From Erythroxylum novogranatense (taxonomy: Eukaryota; Streptophyta; Magnoliopsida; Malpighiales; Erythroxylaceae): DNA of 64,000 nt. Below are positions 11,856-23,420 of this stretch, in pieces. Below the pieces are notes generated by a model. The model was not told the origin of the DNA. It searched no databases and saw nothing but the letters and a program-made list of their open reading frames with translations. Location of the stretch: positions 27,638,350 to 27,702,349 of the forward strand of contig CM057234.1 of NCBI GenBank assembly GCA_029891385.1, written 5' to 3'. Both the position numbers and the translations under genes were made by a program. Numbering within the stretch: the stretch's first letter is position 1; the number at the start of each line of letters is the position of its first letter.

Positions 11856-12689
11856 AACATTCCCTGGCAATTCTCTGATGACCCCTGACAACACCAACTC
11901 CGTGGGGTGTCGGGAACTTCATAACTTGGTAGTAGGTGGAGACGACAGATCTGAGGGCATTTTGAATAGCCCGCCCGATTATTACGTTATACGCCCTTGA
12001 AACTTTACGACTAGGAACTCAACGCCCTTTCTATCCGACCTTACTTCGTCCAACTTCACTTTCAAATTCACCCAGGCGAACGGGTAGACTGACGCCCCGG
12101 TTACTCCTTTAATGGGACCGTCCGTTGGTAGTAGTCGATCTTCGAGTACCTTCATCTGCTTGAAGGCCTCGTAATACAATAAGTCGACCGAACTGCCCAT
12201 ATCAATCATCACCCGCTTCACCTCGTAACCATCCATGTTCAGATTTACTACGAGTGCGTCATCATGAGGGCAACTTACTCCATCGAGGTCGGATTCATCG
12301 AATGATATCATCCCGTCGTTCTCCCTCGGCTTTTTGGTGGATGAGTCTCTGTCGACCTGTTTGGCATATCTTTTTCTCCCTTTGGTGGTGGACCCACCTG
12401 CTGCATTTCCACCGAAAATCATGTTAATAACCCCAGTCGATCGGTCGTCATGTTGCCCAGTGTTTCCGTCGTTTCTTTCTCTCGATCGCCCTCTCTCTTC
12501 TCGTCGATTATCTGTATTCGTATTCTGCCTCCCTTCGTCATTCATGTCATTTCGCCTCCAGGGCGGTCGCCTATTGTCTAACCGACCTGTCCTGCGCTGA
12601 TTGTCCCGATCGACGTTTCGTTCGTGCTTCACGAACCGGCCTAACCTTCCCCTTTGTATGAGGGATTCGATTTCTTTTTCAACCGCCAA
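11856..12689 (-). pseudogene. Protease region of element A
   Basis: This is the aspartic protease that cuts the gag-pol polyprotein. The block GVSCPHDDALVVNLNMDGYE is followed by VMIDMGSSVDLLYYEAF. The active-site motif here is DMG, whereas element B has the normal DTG at the same place. This is a Thr-to-Met change explained by one C-to-T transition. N-terminal of it lies an Arg/Asn/Asp-rich linker from the end of gag (12689 downwards). The frame stops near the solo LTR insertion. Protease activity is not expected. Confidence 0.82.
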
Positions 12690-13950
12690 TCTTCCATATC
12701 ACGACCGACCTCTTTGTGGAAGCGCAATATAGATCCGGTTCCTATCCTTGTGGGTCTTCATTTTATTGGGCTCTCGAATAGTTTTCCCATCCGCTCTCAT
12801 GGCCGCCAGTACTTACGCATATCGTTTGTTAAGCGGGGTGAAATCTTATTGATGCCATCGCCGACCGATCGACTTTCTCGGATCGATGATCCTCTGTCTT
12901 TTGTGAGACTCATCATCCTACCACTCGCCCACGATCATCCGCCCGACGTTTTGTATTCTTTAATACTTCTTCGAGCTGAATGTACTTGTCTGTCCGGTGT
13001 CTGATCTCCTGAATAGATCGGGGCTGATTGAGGGCTAACGACTTCTTAAACTCCTCGTCTCTCATATTGCTCATAAGCGCGGCCAGCATAGACGAGCAAG
13101 TGAGGTTGGGGACCTCGACCGCTTCATTATTGAACCGAGTGATGAACTCTCGCAGACTTTCATTCATTCCTTGGGTAAGTTGCATCACCTCCAAAGCTGT
13201 CTTCTATAGCCGTTTACTGGTGGCAAACTGGTTGAGAAAAAGTAGCCTGAAATCCTCAAAGCAGGTGATATAGCCCGAAGGTAGACTATTGAACCATCGT
13301 CGGGCTCCCTCTTGAAAGGCCGTGCAGAAAGCCTTATATTGGATGGCATCCGCACACAGCTGATTCATCATCGACCGAAGTGTTGTAAGTAATCCAGGGC
13401 TCAGTATTGCAAGTATTTTTCAGCGCTGGTATTTTGGTTCCAGGTGCCAGGAGGCTATCCAAAATTTCCGGAGTGAAGGGGGAGCTGTATTGTGATGTCG
13501 GGCGATCTGGACGAAAGCTCATAGCTGCGTTAATCCGATCGTCCATGATTTTTTCTAGGTTTTCGGTCTGGTGGCGATCGGTCGTCATGCTAGTCTGTCG
13601 TCGCTGACTTGCCAAGCAGATGCATCGCGTTGTGCTTGTTGAGATTGCAAAATCTGGCGGATCAATAGATTAGCCGCTTCCTCAATCTGTTTCCTGGTGA
13701 GGGAGGTGTACATAGGCAGAAGAGGATCTGCATCCGATCGGTGCTGGAGATTCGGGTGCATATGGAGTGCAGCGTTATCCTCTAAAGCAACACTCTGTTC
13801 TTCTTGTTCCAAATCCTGAGGTTGTTCTTAATCTTTAAGATCTGAGGATTCCGTGCGGGAAACATGAGGTGCAGGCAGCAGAGTTGCAGGTAGCTGCAAA
13901 CCCATGCGTTGTATCGCCAGAGCCGCAACAGCGGCTATATCAGGGTTCAT
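12690..13950 (-). pseudogene. Gag of element A
   Basis: Gag is the structural protein of the virus-like particle. The likely start is ATG at 13950 (MNPDIAAVAALAIQ), just inside the primer-binding site. Recognisable blocks are EQEEQSVALEDNAALH, then TSLTRKQIEEAANLLI, then MEVMQLTQGMNESLREF and ITRFNNEAVEVPNLTCSS, which is typical plant gypsy gag. The order is clear, but stops (for example near 13831 and 13583) and frame changes at 13194-13334 break it. It is closely related to the gag of element B at 16636-18298. Confidence 0.78.
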
Positions 13951-13997
13951 CGCCGCCCTTTGACCGATCAGTATTTGGGCGTGGTGCGGAAGTCGGG

Positions 13998-14013
13998 CCC
14001 CACGGTGGCGCCA
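13998..14013 (-). other. Primer-binding site of element A (tRNA-Lys type)
   Basis: On the minus strand it reads TGGCGCCACCGTGGGG, next to the inner end of the 5' LTR. It is complementary to the 3' end of plant tRNA-Lys(CUU), which ends CCCCACGGTGGGCGCCA, apart from one missing C. The tRNA match is from memory. Confidence 0.7.
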
Positions 14014-14014
14014 T

Positions 14015-14405
14015 TGGTTCTGGGATTTTGAATCAAGCGCGTTTGATTCTGCCCATTAGTCTGCTTGCTTCATGATGAATCGACGCAAAGATACCGCAAA
14101 ATAAAGAAGGCGCGTCGGGGTTGTGTCCGATTAACCCTCCGACGCCAAGTAAGTCTTTTGGTGAAGGTGAGGTTGATCAATCGCAGAAAAAAACTAGGTT
14201 ATGATTTCGTCACTCAATTATGGAGAATTATACCTTATATATGGTTTTGCGATTAGGTTTAGGTCTTTACGTGTTTGCGTGGAGACTTCCTTCTATGGAT
14301 GGGCCAGGAGGCATGGACTTAGGCAAGATCGATCTCCGATGAATGGACCGACGGTCCACCTGATTATCTTATTGGATCCGGTTTCAACACGATCAATTCG
14401 AATTA
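14015..14405 (-). repeat. 5' LTR of element A (391 bp)
   Basis: It pairs with 1111-1520. A TATA box (TATATAAG on the minus strand) lies at 14234-14241. The outer end is worn: the plus-strand end is GAATTA where the 3' LTR has GACCA, by C-to-T and G-to-A changes. Compared with the 3' LTR it has lost several CTG words: CTGACGC is CGACGC, and ACCTGC is ACCGC. Confidence 0.85.
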
Positions 14406-14653
14406 AAACCGATTTTTAGAAAGGCATATGCGACTTTCTACTGTTTATGGGCGCCTTAGTTTATTAAGCGGCCATATTTGAGTAAGACTAAACTCTCCAA
14501 TATTGCTTCGGATAAAGATCACAATTGATTTATAAAATGGCAAGGGAAGGGATATGGAATACTCGGTTTCATCGTTGATGTTAACTACACTACTTCTGGC
14601 CACAGGTAAGTTTTTCTGAGCTTCTTTTCTGGCCGATAGCAACTCCCCTTGCC

Positions 14654-15298
14654 AGTGCATAATGTTTGTCAAAAGCCAGTGACTGGTACAACAAAATTGA
14701 AGGAATCAAAGCCCCTTTACGACTTGCAAATGTCCAATTCAGAGTGCCAGTGGGACTAGAAAAAGAAAAAAGGAAAGCAAAATTATCAAGTGGGGGTGGG
14801 GCTATCCATTTGAAAATTTGTCAATTATTATCAAGTGGGGCTATCCATTTGATAATAATTGATGGTTTTGAATTTGATTCCAGTTTTTCCACGACATCTA
14901 CTAATTATAGCTTTTCGGACACCACCAATTGTATGTTAACTTTTGGAGTTACCAACTAACAACTTTAATTGTCAAATCATTCATTTGTACGAAAACTTAA
15001 AATGATGAATAATGTTCAATTTTAATCTTACGCGTTTTTAATGCGTTTAATGAGAAATCATTGACTTATAAAAATAAGATAATCACAAGTTTAATAGCTT
15101 TAACAAGTTTCAAATTTATACATTTTATTATAACAACCCAGGATAAAAATAATGCTCACTAAAATTTTCCTTAAAAACAGTACTGTTCTGGAGTTGCATA
15201 TTTTTATTAATAAATAAATAATTGAAAGCACATGTTCTCTTACTTTTTCCTAATAAGTGTCATTATTTTCCAATATTTCTCAAATTTAGATTTAGAAT
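14654..15298 (+). pseudogene. Collapsed CrRLK1L duplicate: upstream region joined to 3' end
   Basis: This stretch matches two separate parts of the intact kinase locus. Bases 14654-14830 resemble 36040-36400 (shared GTCAAAAGC, AAAATTGA, GCCCCTTTACGACTT, AAAGCAAAATTATCAAGT). Bases 14865-14959 encode the C-terminal tail: GFEFDS, then STNYSFSDTTN, which is the kinase gene's own ending. After that, 14980-15298 follows the kinase 3' flank (39455-39835: AATAATGTTCAATT, TGAGAAATCATTGA, TTATTAATAAATAAATAATTG). About 2.8 kb, with almost the whole coding region, is missing between the two. I read this as a tandem duplicate of the kinase that suffered a large internal deletion. A 97-residue open frame across the joint is a by-product. 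Confidence 0.8.
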
Positions 15299-15410
15299 TA
15301 CGTACACCATACTATCTTTTATTTAACATATTTTTAAGTTAATTCTCCAAATTTAAAAGTTTATATTCTGTATCTTATATTTTAAAGCATTTTCGAGTTT
15401 AGTTTATTAA
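15299..15410. repeat. MITE-like segment, inverted relative to the copy at 39835-40002
   Basis: After TTTAGATTTAGAATTA, shared with the kinase flank, this block (AAGTTAATTCTCCAAATTT, then TTTTAAAGCATTTTCG and GTTTAGTTTATTA) is the reverse complement of 39898-39985. The kinase-side copy has long terminal inverted arms, so the two loci hold the same palindromic element in opposite orientations. Confidence 0.55.
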
Positions 15411-16147
15411 CCTCTAACCCTTAAAATCAATCAGACTTTATTGATTGTTTCAAAACAAAAACGTCTTTCTTAAAAGCCTTGCCTATTGTACACAATAGAT
15501 AGTTGGAAAGACAAAGAAGATTACAAAAGGAATCGAGGTTTTTGAATTGAAAACAATAAGAAAAAGAAAGTCAAATTAAGGGGTAGAACATAAAGATTTT
15601 GAGTTTGATTACAATTATATGAGCAGCATTCAATTAATGTTTTTTTTTTCGATAGAAAAACCTGCAATGTTTCTTTATATATATATATAGTTTAACAAGG
15701 GAAAGCTTATCCTCTCCCCCCTTTGTGTCTCTTTCTTTCCATAGCTTTACCAGGAAGAATCATCCCAGAAATTCTCTGTTCATTTAAGGTTACACTCATG
15801 ATTGATTTGATGTCGAGAAATACAGTTCTTTCAAATCTTGAGAAAAATAAAACAGATCATTAAAAAAATAAGAATGTCTAACTTTATTATTAGAAGTTCA
15901 TATGTAAAAAGAATATAAATTAATCAATTTTTATCCTTCAATTACATTAAACAAAAATATCAAATATCATTAAGGAAGTCCTATCATTATCAGACAATTA
16001 ATTTAAGGGCTTAGGAGACTTTATCTTATTTTTTGTTTAAATTAATGAGACGTTAACTATTTTAAAGACGCCAAACTACAAAGTGCCCTAAGAAGTGCTA
16101 TTTTCTTCTGTATCATTCCATGATTCCTTAAGATTTTGAATGAATAT
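15411..16147. other. AT-rich host spacer
   Basis: No gene was seen. It contains a short (TA)n run at about 15676-15690 and the part at 15950-16130 that resembles 460-680. It ends with AATAT (16143-16147), the left target-site copy of element B. Confidence 0.55.
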
Positions 16148-16569
16148 TGGTCGGGTCGGCTAAATTGGGCCAGAATCCAGTCTCAACGTCGTATGGGCCG
16201 ATCGGTCCAATCACCAAAGATCGATCTCATACCCAAGGCTATGTCAAGCCCAAGCTCGATCCACGCCTCCTCAAATTTCACTTGTAGGAGAAAACTCCCA
16301 CGCAAACACGTAAAGATCTAAACCTAATTGCGCTCATATATAAGGTATAATTCTATCGTAATAAAGGTACGCAATCATAAACTTAATTCTCTCTATTTAC
16401 AACGAACCTACCTTCACCAAAAGACCGATTGAAGCGTCGGAGGGCTAATCGACACAACCCCGATGTGCCTTCTTTGTTTTGGAGGATCCTTACGTTGAAG
16501 CTTCCATGTAGCGCCCAACTCTATGGATCAAAACAAGAATATTCGATTCCGCTGAATCCGGCAGAACCA
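16148..16569 (+). repeat. 5' LTR of element B (422 bp)
   Basis: It starts TGGTCGGGT and ends GCAGAACCA, with TATATAAG at 16337-16344 as the likely TATA box for gag-pol transcription. It pairs with 35430-35862. Several CTG/CAG words of the 3' LTR appear here as CG or CGA (AAGATCGATC against AAGATCAGTC, TTGCGCTC against TTGCTGCTC). Confidence 0.88.
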
Positions 16570-16570
16570 A

Positions 16571-16587
16571 TTACGCCCACCGTGGGG
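16571..16587 (+). other. Primer-binding site of element B (tRNA-Lys type)
   Basis: TTACGCCCACCGTGGGG directly follows the 5' LTR. It matches the tRNA-Lys(CUU) complement (TGGCGCCCACCGTGGGG) except at the first bases, and element A has the same site. Confidence 0.7.
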
Positions 16588-16635
16588 TCCGACTTCGTGC
16601 CACCACGCCTAGAAACACACAGATCGGTCGCGGCA

Positions 16636-18298
16636 ATGATAAACCTCGATATAGCGTTGTTATCGGCTCAGCGATGCAATGATAGTTTGTAATTACTCGC
16701 AACTCGCCTTTGCACCTCATGTTTCCCGCACGAAATCTTCAGACCTGAACAATCAACCACAACCTCAGAACTTGGAACAAGAAGAACAGAGCGTAGCTTT
16801 AGAGGATAACGCTACGCTCAATATACACCCAAGTCTCCAACATCGATAGGATGCGATCCTCCTCCGCTTTATACAAACCTCCTCACCAAAAACAGATCGA
16901 GGAAGCGCCGATCCGTTGATCCGCTAAATTCGCGGCCTCAACCAAGACAAAGAATACCATCCGAGACGGCCAACAACGACAAGCCAAAGATGACGACCGA
17001 TCACCACCAAGTCAAGCCCTAGAGAAGATCGTGGATGATCGGATTAACGCAGCTATGAAGCTTCGCCAGATCGCCTGACGCAAGACAAGACAACTCTCCT
17101 TTATCGAAAATCTCGATAGTCTCTCACTTAGCACCAAAATACCGACCCACGAAAAATATACTAGAAAACCGACCCCTGGATTACCCGCAGATTTCCAAAC
17201 CCACGATGAATCTACATTGTGTTCCGGACGCCATCCAGTGTAAGCCTTTCTGCACGACCTTCCAAGAGGGAGCTCGACGATGGTTCAATAGCTTTCCCCC
17301 GAGTTGTATCACATGCTTCGAAGATTTCAGGTTGTTATTCCTGAACCAGTTCGCCACCAGTAAGCGGCCACAAAAGACAGCCTTGGAGATGATGCAACTT
17401 ACCCAAGGAAGGAATGAAAGTCTGTGGGAGTTCATCACTCGGTTCAATAACGAAGCGGTCGAGGTTCCCGACCTCACTTGCTCGTCCATGTTGGTTGCGC
17501 TTATGAGCAACACGAGGGATGAGGAGTTCAAGAAGTCACTAGCCCTCGATTAGCCCCGATCCGTTCAGGAAATAAGAAACAGGGCGGATAGGTAAATTCA
17601 ACTTGAAGAAGTGCTGAAAAATAAGAGGCGTCGGATGGATGATCGCTCGCTGAATGACAGTGCGAGCAATTCGCACAAGCGGCAAAAAGGCCAGTCGAGC
17701 TAGAGAAAGCCGACCGATCGACAGGGATATCGACAGGAGTTTACCCCGCTCAACAGGCGATATGCAGAAGTATTGGCGGCCATGAGAGCGGATGGAGAAA
17801 CTACCCTAGAACCCGATAAAATGAAGACTCCCTACAAGGATAGGAACCCCAACTTATATTGCCATTTTCACAAAGAGGTCGGTCATGATACTGAAGATTG
17901 CTGGCAATTGAAAAAGAAATCAATTCCTCATACAGAGGGAAGGTTAGCCGATTCGTGAGACATGAGCAAAATACCGATCGGGATAGTCGGTAGCAGACAG
18001 GTTGGCGGACATAGGCGCATCACCTTGAGGCGTAAATGACGGAATGATGGAGTGAGGCAGAATGCGAATACAGATAATCTACGAGAAGAGAGAGGGCGAT
18101 CGAGGGAAAGAAACGATGGAAACGTCGGGCAACAAGACGACCGACCGACTGGGGTCATTAACATGATATTCGGTGGAAATGCAGCAGGAGGATCCACCGC
18201 TAAAAGGAGAAAAAGATATGCCAAACAGGTCGGCAGAGACTCATCCACCAAAAAATCGAGGGAGAACGACGGGATGATATCGTTTAATGAGTCCGACC
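16636..18298 (+). pseudogene. Gag and gag-protease linker of element B
   Basis: The likely start is ATG 16636 (MINLDIA), the position used by element A. Readable blocks are EQEEQSVALEDN (about 16784), KALEMMQLTQG-like and FITRFNNEAVEVPDLTCSS (17206-17553), and a zinc-knuckle-like CHFHKEVGHDTEDCWQLK (about 17860-17920) of the form CxxHx4GHx4C, typical of Tat gag. The first 600 bases are badly frame-broken. A stop at 17551 interrupts the middle. The Arg/Asn-rich linker runs to 18298, where element C is inserted. Confidence 0.75.
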
Positions 18299-18303
18299 TT
18301 GAT

Positions 18304-20702
18304 TGTAACACCCAAATACCCCCTGAGAGGATACATGGATGCCACCCAAGACAAGACAAACAAATCAAAACGTTTCACACATGCATTTTTAAAAACTAAA
18401 CGTAACACATATATAATACATCTCATAATTTCATAAACAAATCCAAAGAATATTTACAGGCCCAAACAAACCAAACAAAATACATTTTCGCACGACACAA
18501 AACTCAGACTCTTTTGGCCACTGCGGTTGACTTGTCCCAGTCCTTAATCTCTTAGCTCCGAACCTACACGGGACAAATCCACCGTGCTAAGCATATATCT
18601 TAGTGAGTAATAACTAATCTATATTAACCGATTTCAGGAAATGTAAAGAATGCATTTTAGAACAGATTTTTATACTAAATGTAATCAAGCGAACACGTGA
18701 GATCCTTCGTAATCGAATATATTTTAGTTTATATCGTAATCAAACAGATATCGTATACGTAACAAATCAAACTATAAATCCATGAATGTAAATGGGTAAC
18801 GGACTTATACAGAGATACCATAATTAGTATCGCGGGAGAGACATATGTCTCGATATCGAGACACCAAAGTGTCAAATAACAGAGCAACAGAGACCTTTCT
18901 AGGCACGCCTATTTACCCACAACTAGACTTAACAGCTTTACAATGTAACAAGATCATTTCACCATTCATATGCAGGCAAATAGCACTCCCAATAAATCAA
19001 TCCTAGACATCATCTAGGTTGACTAACAAAATTTAACATTACAAAATTTACTTACCTAAAGTACTTACAATCAAATTTTCTACCTATATTACATAATCAA
19101 ATTATCAACTGTACATTTACCTAAATCGCCTTTAGTGTTTATTGTCCCGATAATATCCGGCAAAGGGTCTTTCCTCTATCATAGGGAACACGGATACAAA
19201 TTATTATCAGGCTTAATTATCATGATAATCGAGTATGATGCATGTTCATGACAAATTTTCGGATTAATCAACAACTCATAGACCAAATGATCCATAAAGT
19301 TTCAAGAAATTAGCGATCTCATGAGTATTCAAATGAAAGCAAGTCTTTACCAATTAAATATGAAAATGTACAAATTATTATACACTAGAGAGAACTAATG
19401 AATAGATATGACATTAATTCTCAAATACTATGCCAATAAGCAACATAAAGATCATAGGACATGTTAAAAAGAGAAAAAGAGTGCGAGCTTAATCATTTAG
19501 CTCTACACTAAGAATGAAACAAAGATACATAATAATAAGAAGTAGAAAAAAATGAAATAGCGGACAACATTTGAAATTTGGTTTTCGCCAAGAATCACTT
19601 GTGAGGTAAGGGATGAAGTAAATGATGGAGGAGTGGTATCTATTTATAGAGCATTTTGTAAACTAGCCATTTTTGCATCGTTAACTAGCCGTTATACATT
19701 TTAATAAATTATTTTGGGTGAAAAATACGATGACTACTTGCTCACAAATACGCATTTGCTTCGCTCACAAATACGCATTTATTCTCACAAATACGCATTT
19801 GCCATCGCTCACGTACTATAGCGTTATTGTAGCAAGACACCGCTCACTATTCTCGCACTATTCACTATTTCAGCCTTGCTCATCATCTTCAACCTTTGAC
19901 TTCCGACTCAAACTTCTTCTTTCTTCTTTTTTTTCTTTTTTCCTTCCTTTAACTTCTTCACTTTACAACTAACATATTTAGCAATTCTAACCTATCGTAA
20001 TTATCCTAATCTTCAAACATGATAAATCTAAAAAATTCCTTCCCTTTTTTCTCTCTACGGATTAACTAACACCAACAAATAGCTCTCCATAATCCAAAGA
20101 TGATCAAGAATAAAACAAAATAAAGATGTAATTCACAGATGAGAAACTAACCAGAAAATCCTACTTACCACTTTCCAAAGAAAACTCCAACAAAGCGATT
20201 AAAGGTGTGTCAGGAGTGAATGGCTTCGCTATCTCATCGATGGATGGGTAAAGGATGCATTCATGAGGAATAAACGATAATGTTCTATTTAATTGCTATG
20301 TAGGTTTGGATGCGATATACCTAACAAACAACTAATAGGTCCAAATAGTAATAAATAACCAAAAACATTGTTATGAATTCTTATAACAAATAAATACCTA
20401 AAGTTCCGAAAACTTCCAAAATTTACCAAAATTCACGTAAAATAATGACTCTCAAAATAAATTGTCAACTCAAAACTAATCCTCCATTAATTTCTAAAAT
20501 ATTTGAAATATACAAAATTACGTAAAATTATAATAATATTGTCCAAATCGATCCAAGTTTCATTAAACCAATTGACCTTTAAAATGCCATGAATGCATGC
20601 CAAAATATTTATGCACAATTTAAGCAAATAGTGAATAAACAAATAACAAACATAATTAGCATTAAATTCTTTACTATTCTAACCCCTAATGTGGGCGCTA
20701 TA
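18304..20702 (-). repeat. 3' LTR of element C (2.4 kb)
   Basis: On the plus strand it runs from TGTAACACCCAAATACCCCC to GGGCGCTATA. The other LTR keeps the expected GGGCGTTACA at that end. Just inside the element (20703-20716) the minus strand gives a polypurine tract (TTAAGGAGGAAGAG) overlapping the pol stop codon. Only short spurious frames occur, for example 19718-19972. Confidence 0.85.
19735..19811. repeat. Short tandem repeat inside the element C LTR
   Basis: Three imperfect copies of CTCACAAATACGCATTTGC-like units of about 24-30 bp. A more diverged version sits in the other LTR at about 26790-26865. Confidence 0.7.
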
Positions 20703-20713
20703 ACTCTTCCTCC

Positions 20714-22020
20714 TTAAAAATTTCGCCCTCGAAATTCATACCGATCCAATAATTGCGGATATTGGGCCTTCATGATTTCCTCTGGTTCCCGTGTTGCTTC
20801 CTCAAGTCCATGGTGTTGCAGAGGACTTTACCAATGGTATTGTCTTGTTCCGCAATTGTTTTACTTCTACAGCTAATATGAAAATTGGCCCTTCTTCATA
20901 TGACAAATCACAGACTGAATCTCTTGCATCGAATCTTATGTGTGACATCGACCGATATCTCCTCAACATAGAAACATGGAACACATCATGCAATCCGCCA
21001 ATTCTCCAGAAGAGCTAATCGATAAGCTACAGTCCAACCCTCTTCAGAAGTTCATAAGGACCAATGAATCGCGGACTAAGCTTACCCTTCTTTCCAAACC
21101 GAAGTATGTACTTCCATGGTGACACTTTCAGAAACACCTTATCACCCACTTGAAACTCAATATCTTTCCTTTTTAGATCAGCATAAGATTTCTGCCGATC
21201 ACTAACAGCTTTTAATCTCTGTTGAATTATTTGAATCTTTTCTTCTGTATCTTTCACAATGTCTGGCCCGATCATCTTGTTTTCACTTAACTCCGTCCAA
21301 CATATCGGAGTTCTACACTTCCTTCCATACAATGCTTCATAAGGTGCCATACCGATGCTCGTCTGATAACTGTTGTTATAAGCAAACTCTATCAAAGTCA
21401 GATAATTATCCCAACTCCCGAGAAACTCTAACACACAACCCCTCAACATATCTTCCAAAATTTGTATAACTCGTTCTGACTGTCCATCTGTCTGGGGATG
21501 AAAAGCAGTACTAAACTTAAGTTGAGTACCCAATGCTTCCTCAGAACTTTTCCGTAATCTCAAGTAAATCGAGGATCACAATCGAAATAATCGATAATGG
21601 TACTCCATGCGCCTTACAATCTCATTCACATACAAATCTGCAAGCCTATCCAATAAATAGTCGACTAACAGTAGAAAATGAGCAGACGGTGAACTTATCC
21701 ACAATAACCCATACCACATCATCTTTCCTTTGAGTAAGAGGAAGTCCAAAGGACAAAGTCCATGGTAATGTTATCCCATTTTATTGAGGAATAGAATAGG
21801 ATTTAACAAACCAGATGGAACTCGGTGCTCAAATTTCTTAACTCCGGGCATGTCGACATTTTGCTACATAATCTATAACATTCCATTTCATACCGACCAC
21901 CAAGAATATCTTGCTTCAAACTCGATACATCTTGTTTCCACCAATGCATAGTAAATCAGACATGAGCCTCAAACAATATCTTCTTCTTGATTCATCATTA
22001 GTCGCACACACAACCGTCCT
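20714..22020 (-). pseudogene. Integrase and chromodomain of element C
   Basis: The integrase core and C-terminus are open from 21563 to 21027: STAFHPQTDGQSERVIQ contains the catalytic Glu, followed by LIEFAYNNSYQTSIGMAPYE and YGRKCRTPICWTE. Then come HDVFHVSMLRRYRS (about 20993 downwards), DLSYEEGPI and LRNKTIPLVK. After a one-base frameshift, HHGLEEATREPEEIMK and AQYPQLL end at a TAA at 20714. This is a chromodomain of the Tekay/Del kind, thought to direct integration to marked chromatin. An aromatic Trp of the usual EEATWE is replaced by Arg. The N-terminal zinc part beyond 21563 is decayed. Confidence 0.82.
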
Positions 22021-23420
22021 TATAATACAATTCACCATCACCCCGCATGTAAAAATAAGTATGTTTACCTTCCCGAGTAGCCAAGATAAGTTGTTGTAAC
22101 TTATCATCGCCTCTTTGAGCATTACAAATCTCCGTCTCAACGTGGGCCTTGCTATCAATCGAGCCATCAAGGCTCCATCGATCCCAACTTCCATCCAATC
22201 GCTTCAAGATAAAGCCGAGATAGTCTTTCGACTTAAGGTATCTCGCTACAACATTAGCCTTACCCGGATGGTAGTCTACAATACAATCATAGTCTTTAAA
22301 TAATTCCAACCAACGCCGTTGTCTCAAATTAAGTTCCTTCCGAGTAAGCAAATACTTGCACTCTTATGATTTGTAAAATTTACACCTTTCACCATACGAG
22401 ATAGTGTCGCCAAATTTTTAAGGCAAACACTATCGCCGCAAGCTCCGATCACGAGTAGAGTAATTATATTCATGAGTCTTTAGTTGCCGAGAAGCATAAG
22501 CAACTACCTTCCTTCCCGCATCAAAACACAACCTACCCAATCCCGGATGCATCAAGATACGTAACATACTCCTTACCGTAAGTAGGTTGAACTAATACAG
22601 AGCTTCAAGAAGCATACATTTCAACCGATCAAAGCTACTCGATATCTATCGCACTATTCATACTTCACTCCTTTCCGTAATAGCTTAGTTAAAGGGATGC
22701 TATCACCGAAAACCCCTTAACAAACCGACGGTAATAACCAAATGCACCTGAAAACTTCTCACCTCTGTCACGCTCCTTGGTGGCTTCCAATTAACAACCG
22801 CCTCTATCTTACTAGGATCAACTCTAATTCCTTCGATGAGACAACATGCCCTAAGAATGATACCTCCTAAAGCCGTAAATCACATTTACTCAACTTCGCA
22901 TACAACCGCCTTTCCGCAGGTCTCAGAATACAATTCGGAGATGGTCAATATGCTCATGTTCATTCTTGGAATAGACTCAGATATCATCAATAAACACCAC
23001 AACAAACCGCCCGGATAAGGCCCTAATACTCTATTCATCAAATCCATAAATGTCATTGAGCATTAGTTAACCCGAACGGCATTACTAGGAATTCAGAATG
23101 TCCATAACGGTCCTAAATGCGCTCTCAAGATATCCACATCCTTTACCCGGTCGATAATACCCGATCGTAGATCTATCTTCGAAAACACTCTGCATCTCTC
23201 AACTGATCAAATAGATCGTCAATCATTGGCGGTAGATACCTATTCTTCACTGTGACCCTATTTAACCGCCGATAATCGATGCACATGCTCATTGTACCAT
23301 TCTTCTTCTTTACGAGCAACACCGCAAGCCCCACTGATACACTAGGTCTAATAAACCCTTATCCGTAAGTTCTCAGAACTATAACTTCAACTCCTTCAAC
23401 TCAGTAGGAGTCATTCTATA
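22020..23420 (-). pseudogene. Reverse transcriptase and RNase H of element C
   Basis: The RT start is recognisable at about 23340-23230 ([20 protein letters not shown]), then [13 protein letters not shown], then GHSEFLVMPFGLTNA across frames at about 23100-23050, and a degraded VFIDDI at about 22990. RNase H is seen at 22351 downwards: [34 protein letters not shown], then the linker to integrase. Many one- and two-base losses break the frame, often where the family would have CAG or CTG. One example is TATTATCGACCGGGT where YYQLR predicts CAGCTG. Confidence 0.75.

Larger units (their letters stand above)
1111..14405 (-). mobile_element. Element A: Ty3/gypsy, Tat/Retand-type LTR retrotransposon
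   Basis: This is a complete but decayed element read on the minus strand, with its 5' LTR at 14015-14405 and its 3' LTR at 1111-1520. Between them lie a tRNA-Lys-type primer site, gag, protease, RT, two RNase H domains, integrase, a 74-bp tandem array, and an open reading frame on the opposite strand. This order, with an extra antisense ORF and dual RNase H, is known for the Tat lineage (Retand/Ogre relatives). The flanks AAACT (1106-1110) and AAACC (14406-14410) are a 5-bp target duplication with one transition. About 10.4 kb belongs to the element itself. The rest is a nested solo LTR at 8970-11855. Every reading frame carries stops, so it is not autonomous. Confidence 0.9.

Noticed and set aside
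14445..14672. A 75-codon minus-strand frame next to element A.
   Set aside because: No family features. It overlaps the part related to the kinase upstream region.
19718..19972. An 84-codon frame in the element C LTR, with a relative at 26767-27039.
   Set aside because: The two versions differ by frame-changing gaps and low-complexity tails, so it is LTR sequence and not a gene.
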